From: Symbiodinium kawagutii
Lineage: Eukaryota; Sar; Dinophyceae; Suessiales; Symbiodiniaceae
Assembly (NCBI GenBank): GCA_009767595.1
Contig: VSDK01020384.1
Coordinates: 60,760 to 124,759 of the forward strand
DNA: 64,000 nt
Direction: 5' to 3'
Part shown: positions 13,448 to 26,898 of the stretch, in pieces
Layout: every line of letters starts with the position of its first letter
How positions within the stretch are numbered: the stretch's first letter is position 1
Translations under genes and position numbers: made by a program
The notes under the pieces: generated by a model
Seen by the model: only the letters and a program-made list of their open reading frames with translations
Databases searched by the model: none
Told to the model about the DNA's origin: nothing

Positions 13448-14469
13448 AACGGTTGGGGGCTCCCATCAGCTCCCTTCAACCTTCAACCTGTGACCATCTG
13501 AATTGCCTAAGGCCTAAGGGCAAGAACATGCCTATGTGTTCCCTGCTCAAGGCCATAGCAAGGTTTTGGTCACTCAAAATAGCATAGCATTTAGACGTGA
13601 ACAGCATAGCTATGCAGCTTTGGTGTACTGGATCCTTGTCTCAGAGATTCCCAGAGGCAATCTTGCATGCTGAGGTGACCCTCGATGCTGCAGAATTTTG
13701 TGCAACTTCATGGTACTTGCTGATACGTGATCTGCATCGCGTAATATGGTGGTTGCTTCGGGACACCCCCAAATCATCCCAAATCATTCAAGTCAACCAG
13801 ATATAGAAATGAACCAACCCCTTTTTGGCAGCCCAACCATCATACAAATCTTTGTGCCTATCATCCAGGAAGCCGCTTTGCTCGACGCCAAGTGACTGTG
13901 GGAGCATGAAGTCGAGCTTCCATCACGCGCCAAGGCCTAAACACACCAGGGCTCCCCAGTTGTAATTGGCTAACCGGCTTACCATAGTTCATCATGTAAT
14001 GGCTCGCAGCATCTGATTCGACATTGGTTGATAGTGGTGAGTAGCCGTTCATGATGGTTGACGTTGATGAATGACACCGGCACCTTGATTTTTGAGCAAG
14101 GCTGAGATGGCGAGAAACTCTCCAAACAACCCATCTAAAAGGTCTTGGATTGGCATGCAAGTGACATCCAGCCCCTCATCCAATTGGATCGGATGATGGG
14201 TGGCCAAGGTTGACCAATGTGGGTCCTGACTCCTGGTTCAACGCTGCAAGAAGGTCCTTGATTCCGAAACTGGCAATGTGTGCTTAGAGCTGCCGTGGAA
14301 TGATCACCAGGTGCGATACATATCTAAATCATGTGGGGATTCGGAAGCAGAATGCACATTTTGAGACAAAATGGATCTTGCTTGATTCATTAATTTGCCT
14401 GCTGCTTCCTGATTAACTAATATTACAACATCAAAAACAAGCAAGTATTTTGCTAAGAGCTAAAAACAT

Positions 14470-14700
14470 GACAACAACTATGTTCATCTAGCTGGCACTG
14501 GTGTATATAGCCAATGATCTTCAGGCTTTCCTGGCTCTGTAGGTGCTCCATCCTGAACTCGCCACAGCTGCCTGGCCTCACCAGCAGCAAAAGGTCATCA
14601 GGACCCAATTCTTCCTCCTCATCCATGATCTGCACGGCGACCTGGCAGCTGACAGCCTTGAAGATCCAAAGGCTGCCGTGGCTGCTCAACCATACGTGCA
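14470..14700 (-). CDS. Possible exon, unknown protein
   Basis: The minus-strand frame includes HVWLSSHGSLWIFKAVSCQV, then an acidic MDEEEELGPDDLLLL stretch and SQESLKIIGYIHQ. The composition favours coding. The borders are frame limits and no family is recognised. The stretch around it, 13450-14470 and 14700-15400, holds nothing I can support. Confidence 0.35.
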
Positions 14701-14999
14701 TAGTGAATCATAGTGAATGATAGTGACATAGTGCATTGGCAAGGGCACCACATGTTTTGCCATCGATTCTTCTTGGGAATTCCCGTAGGCTTTTCCATTG
14801 ACAAAACTTGCGGTTGGGGGAACAGAACTGGTATTGGCGCCGAAGCTTCGCTGACACATTGTGACTCAGGTGATGCCATCAGGATCATTGACGAAAGGCT
14901 GAGGTTGTCAAAGGCACCTGATTGAAATCCCTGAACTCCTCTCTGCTGATTAGTCGATCAGGCTAAAGCAAAGCGTGGTCGCTGGTGGGAGCTTTGAAG

Positions 15000-17900
15000 G
15001 TAAAGGCTGCCATGCCGACCATTGAAAATCGCAAGGTGCATGCAAGGAGGAAAAGAATACTCTCCAATGGACGGATTGATAAATAAAACATGCACATCAC
15101 TGTAAGTATTCTATAACAAATAAATATGGATCAACAAAACTACGAACCGCAGCACTTGCTCACAGTTGACACACTAACATGTACCCACACCGTGCAGGTC
15201 ACACGCACATGCATACATGATTATATGCATGCTTTGCATGTATATGCGCCTGCCATTGCATTTTTCGATGAGCGCGTCAATAGAGAGAGAGACAGAGAGC
15301 CATAAAGATCAGCTCAATTGCTAGTTAACGACCATTATTAACCATTATTTACCATCTACCAAGCATAACAACCAGATAACCAGGATATCCCAGACATTGA
15401 GTCAATGAACGAATCACCAGGGTCTTCCCTGAGGACCTTTCCCTGGTACAGCCTGAAGTTCAGCCTGCCTGGCGACCATCCGCAAATCCCAGGAGGCTAC
15501 TCCTGGCGGAGCTGCGGTTGCGCTGCAGCTCGTTACTTGCTGCGTGACTTGCTGCGACCTTCCCAGTTGTGTAGCACCAGGTGCCATCACCAGCCTTAGG
15601 GTTCTTTGATCTCGGAGGATGGCATATTGCTTTCCAGCTTGACCATCCTAGGCCCAGGGACTGGCTAATACAGTCACTCCACCCCGCCATGGGGAAATGT
15701 GGAGATTCCAGTGTGTCTATGGCCTGAAAAACGCATCAACTTGCGAGAATTGGGTGAAAAATGGTGAAACCATTGTGCATATTTGTGTCCATCGCTTCTA
15801 CGGCCATGATTTTGGTCAACAGGTCACGGCCAAACTTTCAAGATCCTTCAAAAATGGGAGCCGAACCGACTTGATTAGGGTGAAAAATGGTAAAACGCAT
15901 CTGAACAACATTGAACTGAAGCAACTGATTGCGTACACGACCAACCCGCATCTTGGATGCGCGAAATGCACCAGCACGAAACATTGCTTGGTGTTTTGAG
16001 ATTTTCACACAAACGCTAAAGGGCTTTTGAGCCCGCATACCCTTCTGGTCATTAGTTGATCGTCGCTGCTTCATTGCGAATCTGCTATCCGATACTATCC
16101 TTTTCTTTTAGCAAAGCTGAAGAATTCAAACCGCGAACCACCGGTTTGCAACATCTGAGTTGCTCAGGTGAGATGGGTCTCCTGACAATGTTGATCTCTA
16201 TGGTGCTGGCTGGCCAGAACACTTCCGCCCCACACATCAGCAATACGGCAAAGACCCCAAGGAAATGTTCATACTGTTCATAATTACTGCGAAACTTGTT
16301 CATTTGACCAAAGCCCAGCTTAGACTCCAACAGAACGCATTGAGAGCAACAGCTCAACAGGCTGGTACCTCAACTGCCTTCCCTTTGCGCCGCGGATTCT
16401 TCTTCTTTTTCATCCAATGATGTGATCGCAGCGGAACTCTGCCGCATGGGCAGCCCATGGGAGTTCCTGAAACGATGTTGACCGCAAACTGCTAATAACT
16501 TTAAATCTTTGTAATCACAGAAAATGACACCCGTTTTTTGGAGCAGAAAGAGCTACTATGTTGGAGCCTAGGTCCGCCACAGAGACATCTATAAGGAACA
16601 TGGCCATGGACTTGCAAGGAAACCAAAGGTTCAAACAGTTCAAATGATTGAACGCTGCTTCTGTACAGCAGCGAAATATGCGGGGGAGTGCTGCCACATG
16701 TGAAGCTGGTTATAGCCTTCCCTGAATTTTGAGGTTTACAAAATGAGACAAGAACCCGTCTACACCGAAACCCTTCAGGATCAAATTATCAAATCGCATC
16801 ACCGAAATATACTGAAATAATAGCATGTGCATAAAGTCTCCAGTTAAACAACTTGTAACTGCGGAGATGATTGTCGAAGTGACCAAAAAAAACATTGTTA
16901 GGTCCTGCAGCTCATTGGTGGAGAGCGTATGTACTTGCCAAATGCAACATGGCCTGGAGAATTTCCTTTCGGTGGTCCAACTCAGCAAAGCAAGCGGACA
17001 ACAATGCTTCCCCTCTGACAAATGATCATTCCTTGTTCTTCCTGACTAATGTCGAATGCGCGCAGTACACATCGCCTCACTCATGCAAAAACCATTCGAC
17101 CACATTTAATTTCACCTAAACTCACCTAAACTCCCCGAACTTCCCAACAAAAGCTCACTTGAAATGACCATGAGCAAACCACACCATTCCGAATGGCCAG
17201 TGCTGCTGACACCTCGGTGGCAGTGCTTCACATGGGATCGCGGGCGCTTCGCGTGGGCGTGTTGTAAGTGAGCCTTGGATGGCTCCGGACCCACTCCTCA
17301 CCGCGTCGTTGCACCTTGGGCTCCGGAGACTTCACGCGCAACCTGGGCGCGGAGGCGTCCCCACTACCGGTGGCCCGGAGCTTCAGAGCTGGAAGCTTGT
17401 GCAACGTGACCCAAGTCCTGGACGTATCCACTCTCTCGTGACTCTTTTTTTTGCACAAGCTATACCTGAAGTGGGTTTCACATGGTTTCACGAATCTTCT
17501 TCGTTTGGTTGCGAAAAAGGCGGCTATCATCCAACACATCAGAAAATTCATGAAGGGTACCGTTATGAAATTCATGACGGTTTTTCGCAATACCGGTGGA
17601 ATCCAGCTAGCCTCCGCTGCCCCAGTTTTTGAGAGAAACATCCAAACGTGCGGGTGCCATGGTTAATGGTGCGTTTGCATGCGATGTGATCCACATCCAC
17701 CGTATCACCCGTCCTTGATCCACTACTATTCTGAATGGAGTATATCAATGTTCTATTGATATATAATGATTATAATTAACCAGCAACTACTATTCATCCA
17801 TCTTAACTAACCCATTGCTCAGGATGTGAATCACTTTAGTCGCGGGTTAAATGATAACAGTGTAGTAGGTTTTTGCGCATTGGCAAAGGGTTTCATCGGC

Positions 17901-18198
17901 CGGTTATCAAACTGCGAAAGTCTGTACAGGCGTTTCTTCACACAATGGGAATCCAAATCGTCCTTTATATCAACCATTTTCAGTACAGTAGTAAACCAAT
18001 GATTTTTGGGTGTTCCCCATTTGGCAGTGGGTCAAAACCCTGTACCCCTGGTTCCCGCATCATTAACCATTCTTTTTCCCTATGATTGTTGGTGAACTTA
18101 TCCATATTGTTCATTAAAGGAGCTGCCACTGTGTGGGGCACTCACTCCAACGAGGCCACAAGCAGGCAGCCACACAAAAGAACCTTGTTCATTAGTTA
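15000..18198. other. Non-coding or unresolved
   Basis: Overlapping frames occur on both strands at 17228-17666 without a recognisable domain, and neither strand is clearly favoured. A GAGA run lies near 15281-15297. Otherwise nothing is supported. Confidence 0.35.
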
Positions 18199-18306
18199 AT
18201 ATGGGTGTTCTCAAAATAGGGGTACCCCTAAATCACCTATTAATAGTCAGTTATAGTAATAAACCAACCATTTTTTGGGGTCCCCCATTTTAAGAAACCA
18301 CCATAT
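18199..18306 (+). mobile_element. MITE-like palindromic element, copy 2
   Basis: A 108-bp element. Its left end reads ATATGGGTGTTCTCAAAATA followed by GGGGTACCCC. Its right end reads GGGGTCCCCCATTTTAAGAA followed by ACCACCATAT. The core reads AGTAATAAACCAACCATTTT. The near-palindromic ends and AT flanks match the copies at 5439 and 19896. Confidence 0.75.
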
Positions 18307-19895
18307 TGACCCATAGCCATTTCAAGAAACCACCACAGCCGTTTCACAGCTCTTCGCTGCCAGACAGCTCTTTCGCCAGCAGCTTCATCACGTCGTCGCA
18401 AAGACCCCAAATATGCAAGCTTGCTCCCTGATGGCGACTGGCACAGCAAGCAGCATGGTGATGGCAATGCATGAGCTAGCAGTTTAGTATCATGACTCAT
18501 GACTGGTTGGTGGTTGAACCACCCCGCCATGAAACATGTGTTTGTTTTCGAACCAACCTATTGCTGCCAATATCGTTAATACATTTGGTAACATAAAACA
18601 TGCCAATCAAACCACCAACCAAATGATGAATGATGGCAAGTCGTGGGTTCATCACAGTTATTTCAGTTCCTGCATGTTCCTGCCCTGCGCTTGCCGGACC
18701 TATTAATGATAATGGCCATAGTCATTGCAACGGCAGTGGTTCACCTTAATGGTCAATAATACTAAAACCGGCTTGTAGTCATAGGTGATTCCGGCTGATA
18801 TTTGTGCAATGGTTGCTCAGAATACTTACGTAAACATGGGGAATTGTATGAAATTATGCTTCATGTATGTCAATCCCCTCACGCCCCTGTTTTACAAGGA
18901 AATTTACGAACTGCTGTGGGAAAAGGATCTAGGATTCTTGTTGACATCCGATGTGCCCCAATGACCGGAAGCTCATTAGAGTTCCGAGAAATGAAGATTA
19001 TCAACAAATGAAGTAATTATGTGGGGCCTTGAACAAATAATGTTGGATGATGCAAGCCCTGAAAGTCAGTATATTTATCCCATTCCGCACCTCCAACAAA
19101 CATAAAACACATGTGTGCACATGTGGGGCAGGCAAAAGTATAGACAGCAAAGCTAAACAATTTTTCGGGAACAATAAAGCTAAATGGCATGTGACATATA
19201 CATATAATTATAGATATATGCGAATCAAACCATGATTCAAGAATAATGAGTTCCAAAAAACTAAGGCAACAATTTTAGCCAAAACAATACTCTAGAGTCA
19301 AACACGAACACGGACGAGGATGCCAACGGCCATGCGGACGATGAACAGCAACCACGACGAAAACAAGCAGCAACAACTACATCCACAACAGGAGCAACAC
19401 CAGGAGCAACTTTTCCACAGACTGCGTGGCCTCATCGTAGACGGTGCGCTGAAGACCAATAATCACCTGAGCAGCAAAGGGTTCCGCTGTCGACCAAGCG
19501 ATTCTGTGAGAGCTGATGGGTGGGAACTGGTGCCATGATAACAACATTTGCCAAGGGCAACAAATGTTCGGGACCTGCAATTATCCTCGCAGGTTGAATT
19601 GGAGGAAGCATGGTTTCAACATGTTTCGACAGGGGGGTACGCTGAATAAGTCGTTGGCTGCCAGTGCCCTTTAGCCTAGTTTCATCAATGATCCTCCTAC
19701 ATAACCCTCTTCACTTGTTTTAGTGTTATGATTCTTTGCCATAAGCCTTTCCATCAATTTCCATCATGCATCGCTGACACAAATGGGTCTTCTGAACACG
19801 ATCAACCCATCATGATCTTTTCCATCAACAACCATGACCCAAGCCATCATACATGCATCCCTACCATAGCTACGCCCTCTTCATGATCAACAACC

Positions 19896-20032
19896 ATATG
19901 GTGGTTTCTCAAAATCAGGGGACCCCCCAATCATCCATTAGTAGTCATTTATAGTAATAAACCAACCATTTTTGGGGTAATAGTAGTCATTTATAGTAAT
20001 AGGGGTACCCCTACTTGGAGAAACACCCATAT
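19896..20032 (+). mobile_element. MITE-like element, copy 3, internally duplicated
   Basis: It has the same ends as copies 1 and 2 (ATATGGTGGTTTCTCAAAAT and GAGAAACACCCATAT). The core segment TAGTAGTCATTTATAGTAAT is present twice, making this copy about 30 bp longer. This looks like partial insertion or recombination between two copies. Fragments of the same family lie near 13743-13800, 20477-20505, 58411-58445 and 60541-60605. Confidence 0.75.
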
Positions 20033-20034
20033 CA

Positions 20035-20232
20035 ACCCATCACCCAAGCATCATGTGACCATCGTCCACCGAAGGTCGGCCCGGCGCGTCGCGTCACCAG
20101 GCCCTCGCCCTGGCCATGCGCGAAGCGCTCCGCGGCAGCGCGGGGGATCTCGTCGCTGGTCATGCCACAGAGGCTGGTGCCCAAGGTCACACAGAGCTGG
20201 GCACGGGTGGACCAGGCCACCTGAGGCTGAGG
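20035..20232 (-). CDS. Possible sirtuin-like exon fragment
   Basis: The minus-strand frame contains AQLCVTLGTSLCGMTSDEIP and continues to FAHGQGEGLVTRRAGPTFGG. The GTSLCGM segment resembles the conserved GTSL motif after the zinc module in Sir2-family NAD-dependent deacylases. Only this part of the domain is visible. The catalytic His and zinc cysteines would be on exons not found, so this is either one exon of a long gene or a remnant. It is immediately adjacent to the MITE at 19896-20032. Confidence 0.35.
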
Positions 20233-20311
20233 CAAGGCTAGGGTAGGGCTAGGGTAGGGCTGGGGTAGAGCTGGGGCAGGGAAGGTCAGTCTTCAATTGT
20301 TTGTTTTGGTG

Positions 20312-20420
20312 CCTTATAGATCCCTTGCTAAAAATATATTTTTAGTGGTTACACGGTAAATCAATCAGATCCCAAAAACACTAAAAACATAATAAGTTAG
20401 TGGGTATAAGCCATCCAGTG
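20312..20420. repeat. Short inverted-repeat element, longer copy
   Basis: It starts GTGCCTTATAGATCCCTT and ends AAGTTAGTGGGTATAAGCC, followed by ATCCAGT. The ends match the compact copy near 4640-4686, with about 60 bp of extra internal sequence including ATATATTTTTAG. Confidence 0.4.
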
Positions 20421-23400
20421 AATGAATCTCAATATCCGGAACCCAAAAAATGCATGCCTACTGACATTGGATGATCTCGGGGGCCCCCTATTTTGAGAAC
20501 CCATTACCAGATTGTATATAACTGTGGATTTACGATTGAAAACAGGTCCATCTCCAAAGATTGTCCACTACCCCCTGCCCCCACTTCTATGACTAAGTAT
20601 GCCTATTGGTCAATCTTCTTTGGTCATATGGTTGTAGGTCAAACCCTTGCACCCTCCGGCTGTCCACATCCGAATAGGTACCTTTGCTGGAACGTTCAAC
20701 TACCAATTTTTGTTTTGTATGGTTCTGACCCAGCTTGCCACGTATTCATGCACATATGCCACCAACTGGTACCTATCCACTTATTTCAATGGGTGGTTCT
20801 GTCCCAGCTCACACCAGAGATCCCCATCACTGACCATCCTCTCAGCTATGCCACCAGCCATTCCAACAAATCTGCGCGTAGGGTGTCGTCCATCATCTTC
20901 ACCTCACGTCCCGGAGATGCAAGGAGCCGACCCCACGGTGGAAGTAGCGCCTGGTAGCACCCGGCACAAAAATTGACATTTTTTCATGGGCACACATGGG
21001 CAATCATCCAGAAACTCAGTAGGTAAACCATCACCAACTGATAGAAATCACCAACTGATAGGAAACTCATACTAATAGGTAACTATAGTCATCTTATCAA
21101 CCATCCAAAGCTTCAACTCTGAAAGGAAAACTTGCGAATCACAGCAGATCCACCTTGGTAGACCCCCTGTTGATGGAGGTCAATTTGGGCATCAAGCCGC
21201 TGCAACAGGTAAGGGTTTTCTAGCGGGATGTTTGACCTCCACTGCCTACTCGGGAATTCCACACTTCAGTTCACTAGGAACCAACCCACGTGATTTTCTA
21301 GGCTTTGGAACGTTGCAAACCTAGCCATTGCCATCTTGCTCAGCAGCGCTTCAACCTGAAACCACTTCCTTATGGGAATAAATGGATAGACAAACAAAAT
21401 GAAGCTATGGGGAAAAATATGAAATGTATAAATAAATGACGAATAAATACAACAATTTGAAAAAGTCATATTTGATTGTGATTCAATAAGTTCAATTAAT
21501 AGCATTAAATAGACAAAGGTGAACATGTGCATTGGTAGGGGTCTTCTATACTTGCAAAATCTTGCAAATAATAGATGCACGCATAAATGGGTGTCCGGGA
21601 CAGCAAAGAGTCAATAGTGTTCGGCTTTGGGGACAGGAATCACGTGCAATTCTGGAAGTGAAACATCCACCGTTTGTGGACGGTTTGCCCATTTCTCTCC
21701 ATCGCCATCTCCATGGTTTGCGTATTGGACCTGGTGATTGGTGGTGATTGCTGACTTCGAGCTGAGTTTTCCAAACAGAAAGTCAAACATCTTGATTCAC
21801 TACATGAGGTTTCCCAAGCATGACCGGCTCAGGCATGAGACCACGCCCACATCCGGGGCGTCACCTTTCCCTTGGTTGTCCAGTGGCCATGTTTTTGGTA
21901 TCGCCCCAGGCGCCATGGATTTCATTGAGCTTGGCTTGAGGAAAACCTGGGTGCCGCGCCGGCTGCAGGGTTCATCTCACAGGGTTCAGTGGTCATAAGG
22001 ACAATCACTAGGCTTGAGATTTCGCGTCACACCCTAGAGGCCTGGCACAGGCATGGTCCCAATCTGGCCCACACCACTATTTCAAGGCATACCGTTGACC
22101 ATGGGCAAGCCATGCATCACAAACCAGCTGGGTCTCCACAAAGTTCCAGCTTTGTCTTTGAGATGTTCACCTACCCCCTCGGTTGGTGAAACTCTTTGCA
22201 GCCCCCCAAGTGCCAGGGAACCTGCCTTTTGTGCCAGTCGGTCATGGTTCTGCTGCACCCAATTCCTGGGCTTGTGGATTGACTGGGCCAAAAGTTAAGA
22301 TAGTCAGAGGATCTCTGACAAAAGTCCCCTGCATTGAGATGTCATCACCCAATCTTTGGAATCGATTGATTGACCCCATGTTTTGTCAGTCGCTGCTTTA
22401 TCCAATGGCGTTTCAAAAACAAACTACAAGCAACCTAAAGGACCTTTCGCTGATCACGCGTCGGTCGTTGGCCAAAGGACAAGCCAACATGAAGATTGTC
22501 AACAGAAAACAAATCCAATTCCTCAGTGATTGGATTGGTTGATGTTGGCTGATATTCGATATATTCGCTCAGCCAACTTTGATCCTCAAACGATCGAAGA
22601 GGTCAGCAGGTCCACCGATAACGTGAGAATATCTATAGTCAACCAGCGGTCTTAGCATGGGGGCTCGGGCCAAGCATCCCAATGAGGCCCTTCTCTTCAA
22701 TAGCTGCAAGGGCATGGTGTGCCACTGTGGGCTGCAGTTCCAAGCGACTTCCCGTGCTGGTACCTTTCCTTGCGGCGATCCAGGGGGCAGGTGGGACACA
22801 CACCTAGCGGGGAATCTCCGGCTGCACACCATGTAGCTCCACGATTTCGGGTTGTCCACCGTCGCGAAGGGAAAAGGGGCAGGGCCGTCTTCTGTTGCAA
22901 TTTGAACGAAGATTGATGAATGGAAATGGACCGGTTTGTAATTACAGTAGCTCCATTGGGTATTCTTGGCCGGTGCAAGTGTCAATGTGGCGCCGCAAGC
23001 AGAATGGCCTGAACAGCGGAACCGCTGACCCGAAGTAGCTTCAACTGGGCCATTAGCAGTAGAGCTTAGCATGATGAACCAATACCAACCAGTATCAACC
23101 AGTACATATCAACAATATGGAGGACATATCAATTCCTATCAGCAAGCACCACCATTTATCCCTGACAGTTGCTATTTGCTAAGCACTGCTAACAAGTCAT
23201 TCATTGACCGTCACTTGATGCGATGGTTCCCTGGTGCTTCCCTGGTGCTTCTCTGCTGGTTCCCTTGTCACCAAGCTGCTTATGTGGCGCAATGGAGCTA
23301 TCCGCCTTGGAGGCATAATCGCCAATGCCGCTGGCAGTGGACAGTCCTGGTCACCATGGGCCCCTTGTACTGGAGTTGGTTCACCACGATGCAAGAAGCT

Positions 23401-23640
23401 TCATGAATTTTCACACCTTCCTACCCTGGGACACATGGTTATGCTTGGGAATGAGCTGTGCTCGCATTGCATGTTTTCGTGTGCTAGCAAAAGTGGCCGC
23501 ACACTTCGAACGCCAATGATTAATGTATACAAGCTGGTGGTACATCCGTCAGCCCATGATTCTTTTCGTCTTCGGCTTCAAAGTTCGAATGACTTCGCTT
23601 TTCGAAGTATTCACTAGATCTCACTAGGGCAAGGCTTCTG
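20421..23640. other. Non-coding or unresolved
   Basis: Longer frames at 20493-20957 (+) and 22569-23072 (-) lack recognisable domains and overlap frames on the opposite strand. A minus-strand segment near 22740-22870 is rich in Cys and Pro but does not form a clear motif. Nothing else is supported. Confidence 0.35.
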
Positions 23641-23668
23641 ACGCCAAGCATTCTTGGGAGGCCGGGCA

Positions 23669-24069
23669 TCAAGGCTCAGGACCAGCATACTCAGGTCGTC
23701 GTCCAGAGGGGTCCCCTTCCTGAGCATCTGCAATGGCCGGAGCCATGCAGCAACCAAAGAGACCACCTGCACGCCTGGATTTATTCACCTCTGCACGGAG
23801 CATCTCCAACTCTTGCTGTTGATCATTGAAGTAGTCCTGCATCTGAAGCAGTTGAGCTCTTTCATCTTCGAGTTCTCGTTTTGCTTTTTGGAGTTCTCGC
23901 TTCTCCATCTCCAATTGCTGCAGGCTATGAGCGACTTCGGCCACTCTGGCATCAATTTGTTCCTCTGCTCGACGTGCAGACTGGCGGATGTTGTCCTTGA
24001 GCTCCTTCACAGCTGCATCCATGGCGCAGGCCGGGAACTGCTTGGCTGCGTGAAAAAATGAGTCCTGCG
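23669..24069 (-). CDS. Coiled-coil protein exon (C-terminal part)
   Basis: On the minus strand the acceptor TTCTCGCAG (about 24070) is followed by an open frame of about 130 codons that ends at a TGA just below 23669. From about residue 20 it contains a long heptad-like stretch (SLQQLEMEKRELQKAKRELE and onward), then RRAGGLFGCC and a short Pro/Glu-rich tail. It is probably the last exon of a coiled-coil protein. No specific family is identified, and no upstream exon was found within 2 kb. Confidence 0.55.
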
Positions 24070-24115
24070 AGAATTGTTCTTTCACACGCATGACATGAGT
24101 GCACATCGGTTTCAT

Positions 24116-26433
24116 TACTCAAAGGGGTATTTTCCTCAAGAGACAGAGACGATCCGTGGTGGTTCATGCTAGGTGAATTGAGGTGAAACATGTTCACCAT
24201 GAAATGTCTGTCACCAAGGCAGTAAAAACACTGATATCGATGCATTGAGTCTAGTATATTCTGCACCAACACTAAGTTCTTGCCTCCTGTTTATCAAAGC
24301 GTTTCACTGCAGCGGCGCTGCGGAAATGCGGAGGGCTGCAAGCATGCTACTTGGGCTGCAGCTGACGCACTGTTGACCAGTCTCTCATAGGCTGCTGCTT
24401 GTGTTTGGGGTGCCCACGTTTCGCTCTCCCAACCCTGACTGCTTGTACGGGTTTCACATGTTTCAAATCATTCATGTTGACTCAGAATAGCCCCGGCACT
24501 AATCCTTGTTGCACCAATTGCTTGATAGCTACCTGACTTTTGATACATGATCGCACTTTTGCACAGCCATACCTTCCAGCAAACTGCCCTGTCTCCCTTT
24601 AACGAAAAGCCCCCTGGCATGGCAAACTAACCCGGAAGCTAAAATAACACATTTCTTTATAATGAACCAACTTCTAGGTCAGGTCAGTTCGCCGGAGTTC
24701 ACCCTTCCCTACTTTCCCAAGCTTTCGGCCACGTCGCCTGCCCCGGTGTAAACGACGGTGTCTGACCCACCGCGACGCCACATCTCTGCCAGCACTTTCA
24801 CTTTGGCCTGGTGACGACAGGGCGCCCAGCTTGTCATCCTGGTGAACAAATTTGGTGAAAAGTTTCAACATTTTTTTGCGAGGGCTTCTCAAAGGATTTG
24901 CCCTACTACTGCCCTACACAGTTCATGTAGGCAGCGCTGCACCATCTCTGAAGGGGCTAGTTCATTGAAGAGACGGGCGAAGTTTCAACATGGATGACAT
25001 AATATAAGTTGGACTTTGTAGAAATACGATGTTCAACTGCATTTGTTTCAACATGTTCATAATTTAATCAACCACTTTGGAAAAAAGTCCAAATATATAA
25101 AATGTTGGAGATTGTTGGAGGTAGTCAGCCAACTTGGAAAAACTCCATATAATGTTGGATCCTAAGAAGCCACCCATATTTAGGATACTCGCGGAGAAGT
25201 CACCAGCTATGTAAGCCTTATCAATATGGCCTTGTTGGTATCGGGGTCCACGTTTTCAATATCATCTGCAACAAAAATGGTCGGCGAACAAACAAGTTTC
25301 AGCTTCGCCAATACCATGGGGGCACCTTTCTGGGTCGTCAGTTAGCGACCCAAGCGAGGCTTTTTCAGGGATGGACAACGAATGCAAGCATGGTACCCTT
25401 CCTGGTCCAGTTTATGTCCTGGCAGCAGAAAACCCCAGAGTAAGCCTCCACGGTGTCTGTGCAGCTTGGTTCTGCATGTAAACGGATGAATCGCCAACAC
25501 AACGCACAATTATGCAAATGCGCATCAACAATAAATTGTAGCGACATTCGTTCCCCTAAATCATGGGCATTGAATAGGAAATATATTGCTGCCAAAAAGG
25601 GCTTGTGGAGAAAAAACACTATCAGCTGTTTGAACCACTTGGTGAAATTAAGAATTATCTCCAGTTGGCAATCGATTGGCAATCAATTAACCTTAAACTA
25701 TCACTATCAAATAACAATCCGGATAATTGACACCTGCTCGCTTTGATCATAGCCAAGTCCTCAACTGTTTGCTACTGAATAACCAGCTCGCATCAATCAG
25801 TACACTAGTAGTAGTCTCCATTTGTATTCTATGACATTCTTGCTAACATTTATCATCGCTCATTGGTCAATACTTAAAACTTTATCGCAAATAACTTTTG
25901 ACCTGTTTGTTATCACTACTCTTACCATCGTAACCAGCCTGTTGAGGATATATGCTACTATTAGGAGTATAGCACATCATAACCAAATGTCAACCATCGC
26001 ATCTTCGGAAACTCCATCGAAACCCAAATTATTAACATGCAACTTGTTGGGATAATCTAGTACTCAATACAGTTTCTTCTTTTGACAGTTGCTAGTTCAT
26101 GATCGTCAACTATCAAAACTACCTATGATTTAGTATGACTACTCATCATTAGTACCTACCTCGTCAACCCCTATTGCACCAGTGGAACCTGCTAGCTTGG
26201 GAGCTGTACAGGAGGGGCTACTGTGCTTCTTGGGTCCAAACATGGGCACCGAAGGTCACATCTCCAACTGCGCATTCCTTAGCCCAAAGGGCGAGCCTGC
26301 AGAACCTCCGCTTCATCCAAATACTCCGAGGCGTCGTAAGCATCGTATCCCGGTCGAGCATCTGCATCCGTTCCTGGGATTCATGCTGCGGCTTGTGCTT
26401 GATAAGGACAATGGCCCTTTGAAAGCATGGTTA
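24116..26433. other. Non-coding flank before the giant element
   Basis: No supported gene. A minus-strand frame at 24674-24892 is rich in Arg/Lys and could be a short exon but has no domain. From 25700 to 26100 the sequence is AT-rich. The 11-bp motif typical of the next region is absent here. Confidence 0.45.
26432..26433. repeat. Left TA target-site duplication
   Basis: TA directly precedes the left inverted repeat, and a matching TA follows the right one. Two bases alone are weak evidence; the support comes from their position at both ends. Confidence 0.55.
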
Positions 26434-26456
26434 CACTCCGGTAATCAAACGTTGCA
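26434..26456 (+). repeat. Left terminal inverted repeat
   Basis: It begins CACTCC, then GGTAATCAAACGTT, then GCA. Compared with the reverse complement of the right end, it differs at positions 2, 6 and 21 only. Confidence 0.8.
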
Positions 26457-26484
26457 CGCGATTTCAACGTGTAATTTTCTGAAA

Positions 26485-26898
26485 TGCTATGTTAGTTGAC
26501 TCGGATATTTGATCGTTTTACGTACATGTGGGAGGCTATGTTAGTAAGCGTATTGCCTCAGATTTCGCGTGTAATCCTTCATAGCATGATCAGGTGAAAT
26601 GCTATGTTAGGTGAGGAAACGTTATGTAACATGACTTGCTTGAAGAATATGGAAAGGCTGAAGTGCTATGTTAGTTGAAATTTTCTTTGCAACCAACTTG
26701 ATGAAATGCTATGTTAGCATATGGTTCTTTCGACACCGCTTTGGATCGGACCTGCAGAATTGCTATGTTAGCGATCATTCTTTTGGGACATCCCCTTGTT
26801 AGGATCTTGAGGTGTGCTATGTTAGTGGAGCTTTGTTTTGGCTCTGCTATTACATTAGTCACTGCCTTTCAGGGAACGCAGTGTGGTTGCTATGTTAG
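26485..26898 (-). repeat. Left subterminal cluster of the 11-bp motif
   Basis: Eight copies of TGCTATGTTAG (seven exact, one GGCTATGTTAG) lie at spacings of about 40-75 bp, all in the same orientation. The segment 26701-26780 aligns without gaps to 56781-56860 near the right end. Clusters of this kind in other DNA transposons bind transposase; that role is inferred here. Confidence 0.75.

Noticed and set aside
17228-17666. Overlapping 117-137 codon frames on both strands as a gene
   Set aside because: No domain, no preference for one strand, and no clear splice borders.
26434-26456. CACTA-type transposon, because the left end begins CACT
   Set aside because: The right end begins CTCT instead, the flanks fit TA better than a clear 3-bp duplication (TGG is a weak alternative), and the transposase core looks DDE_1-like.
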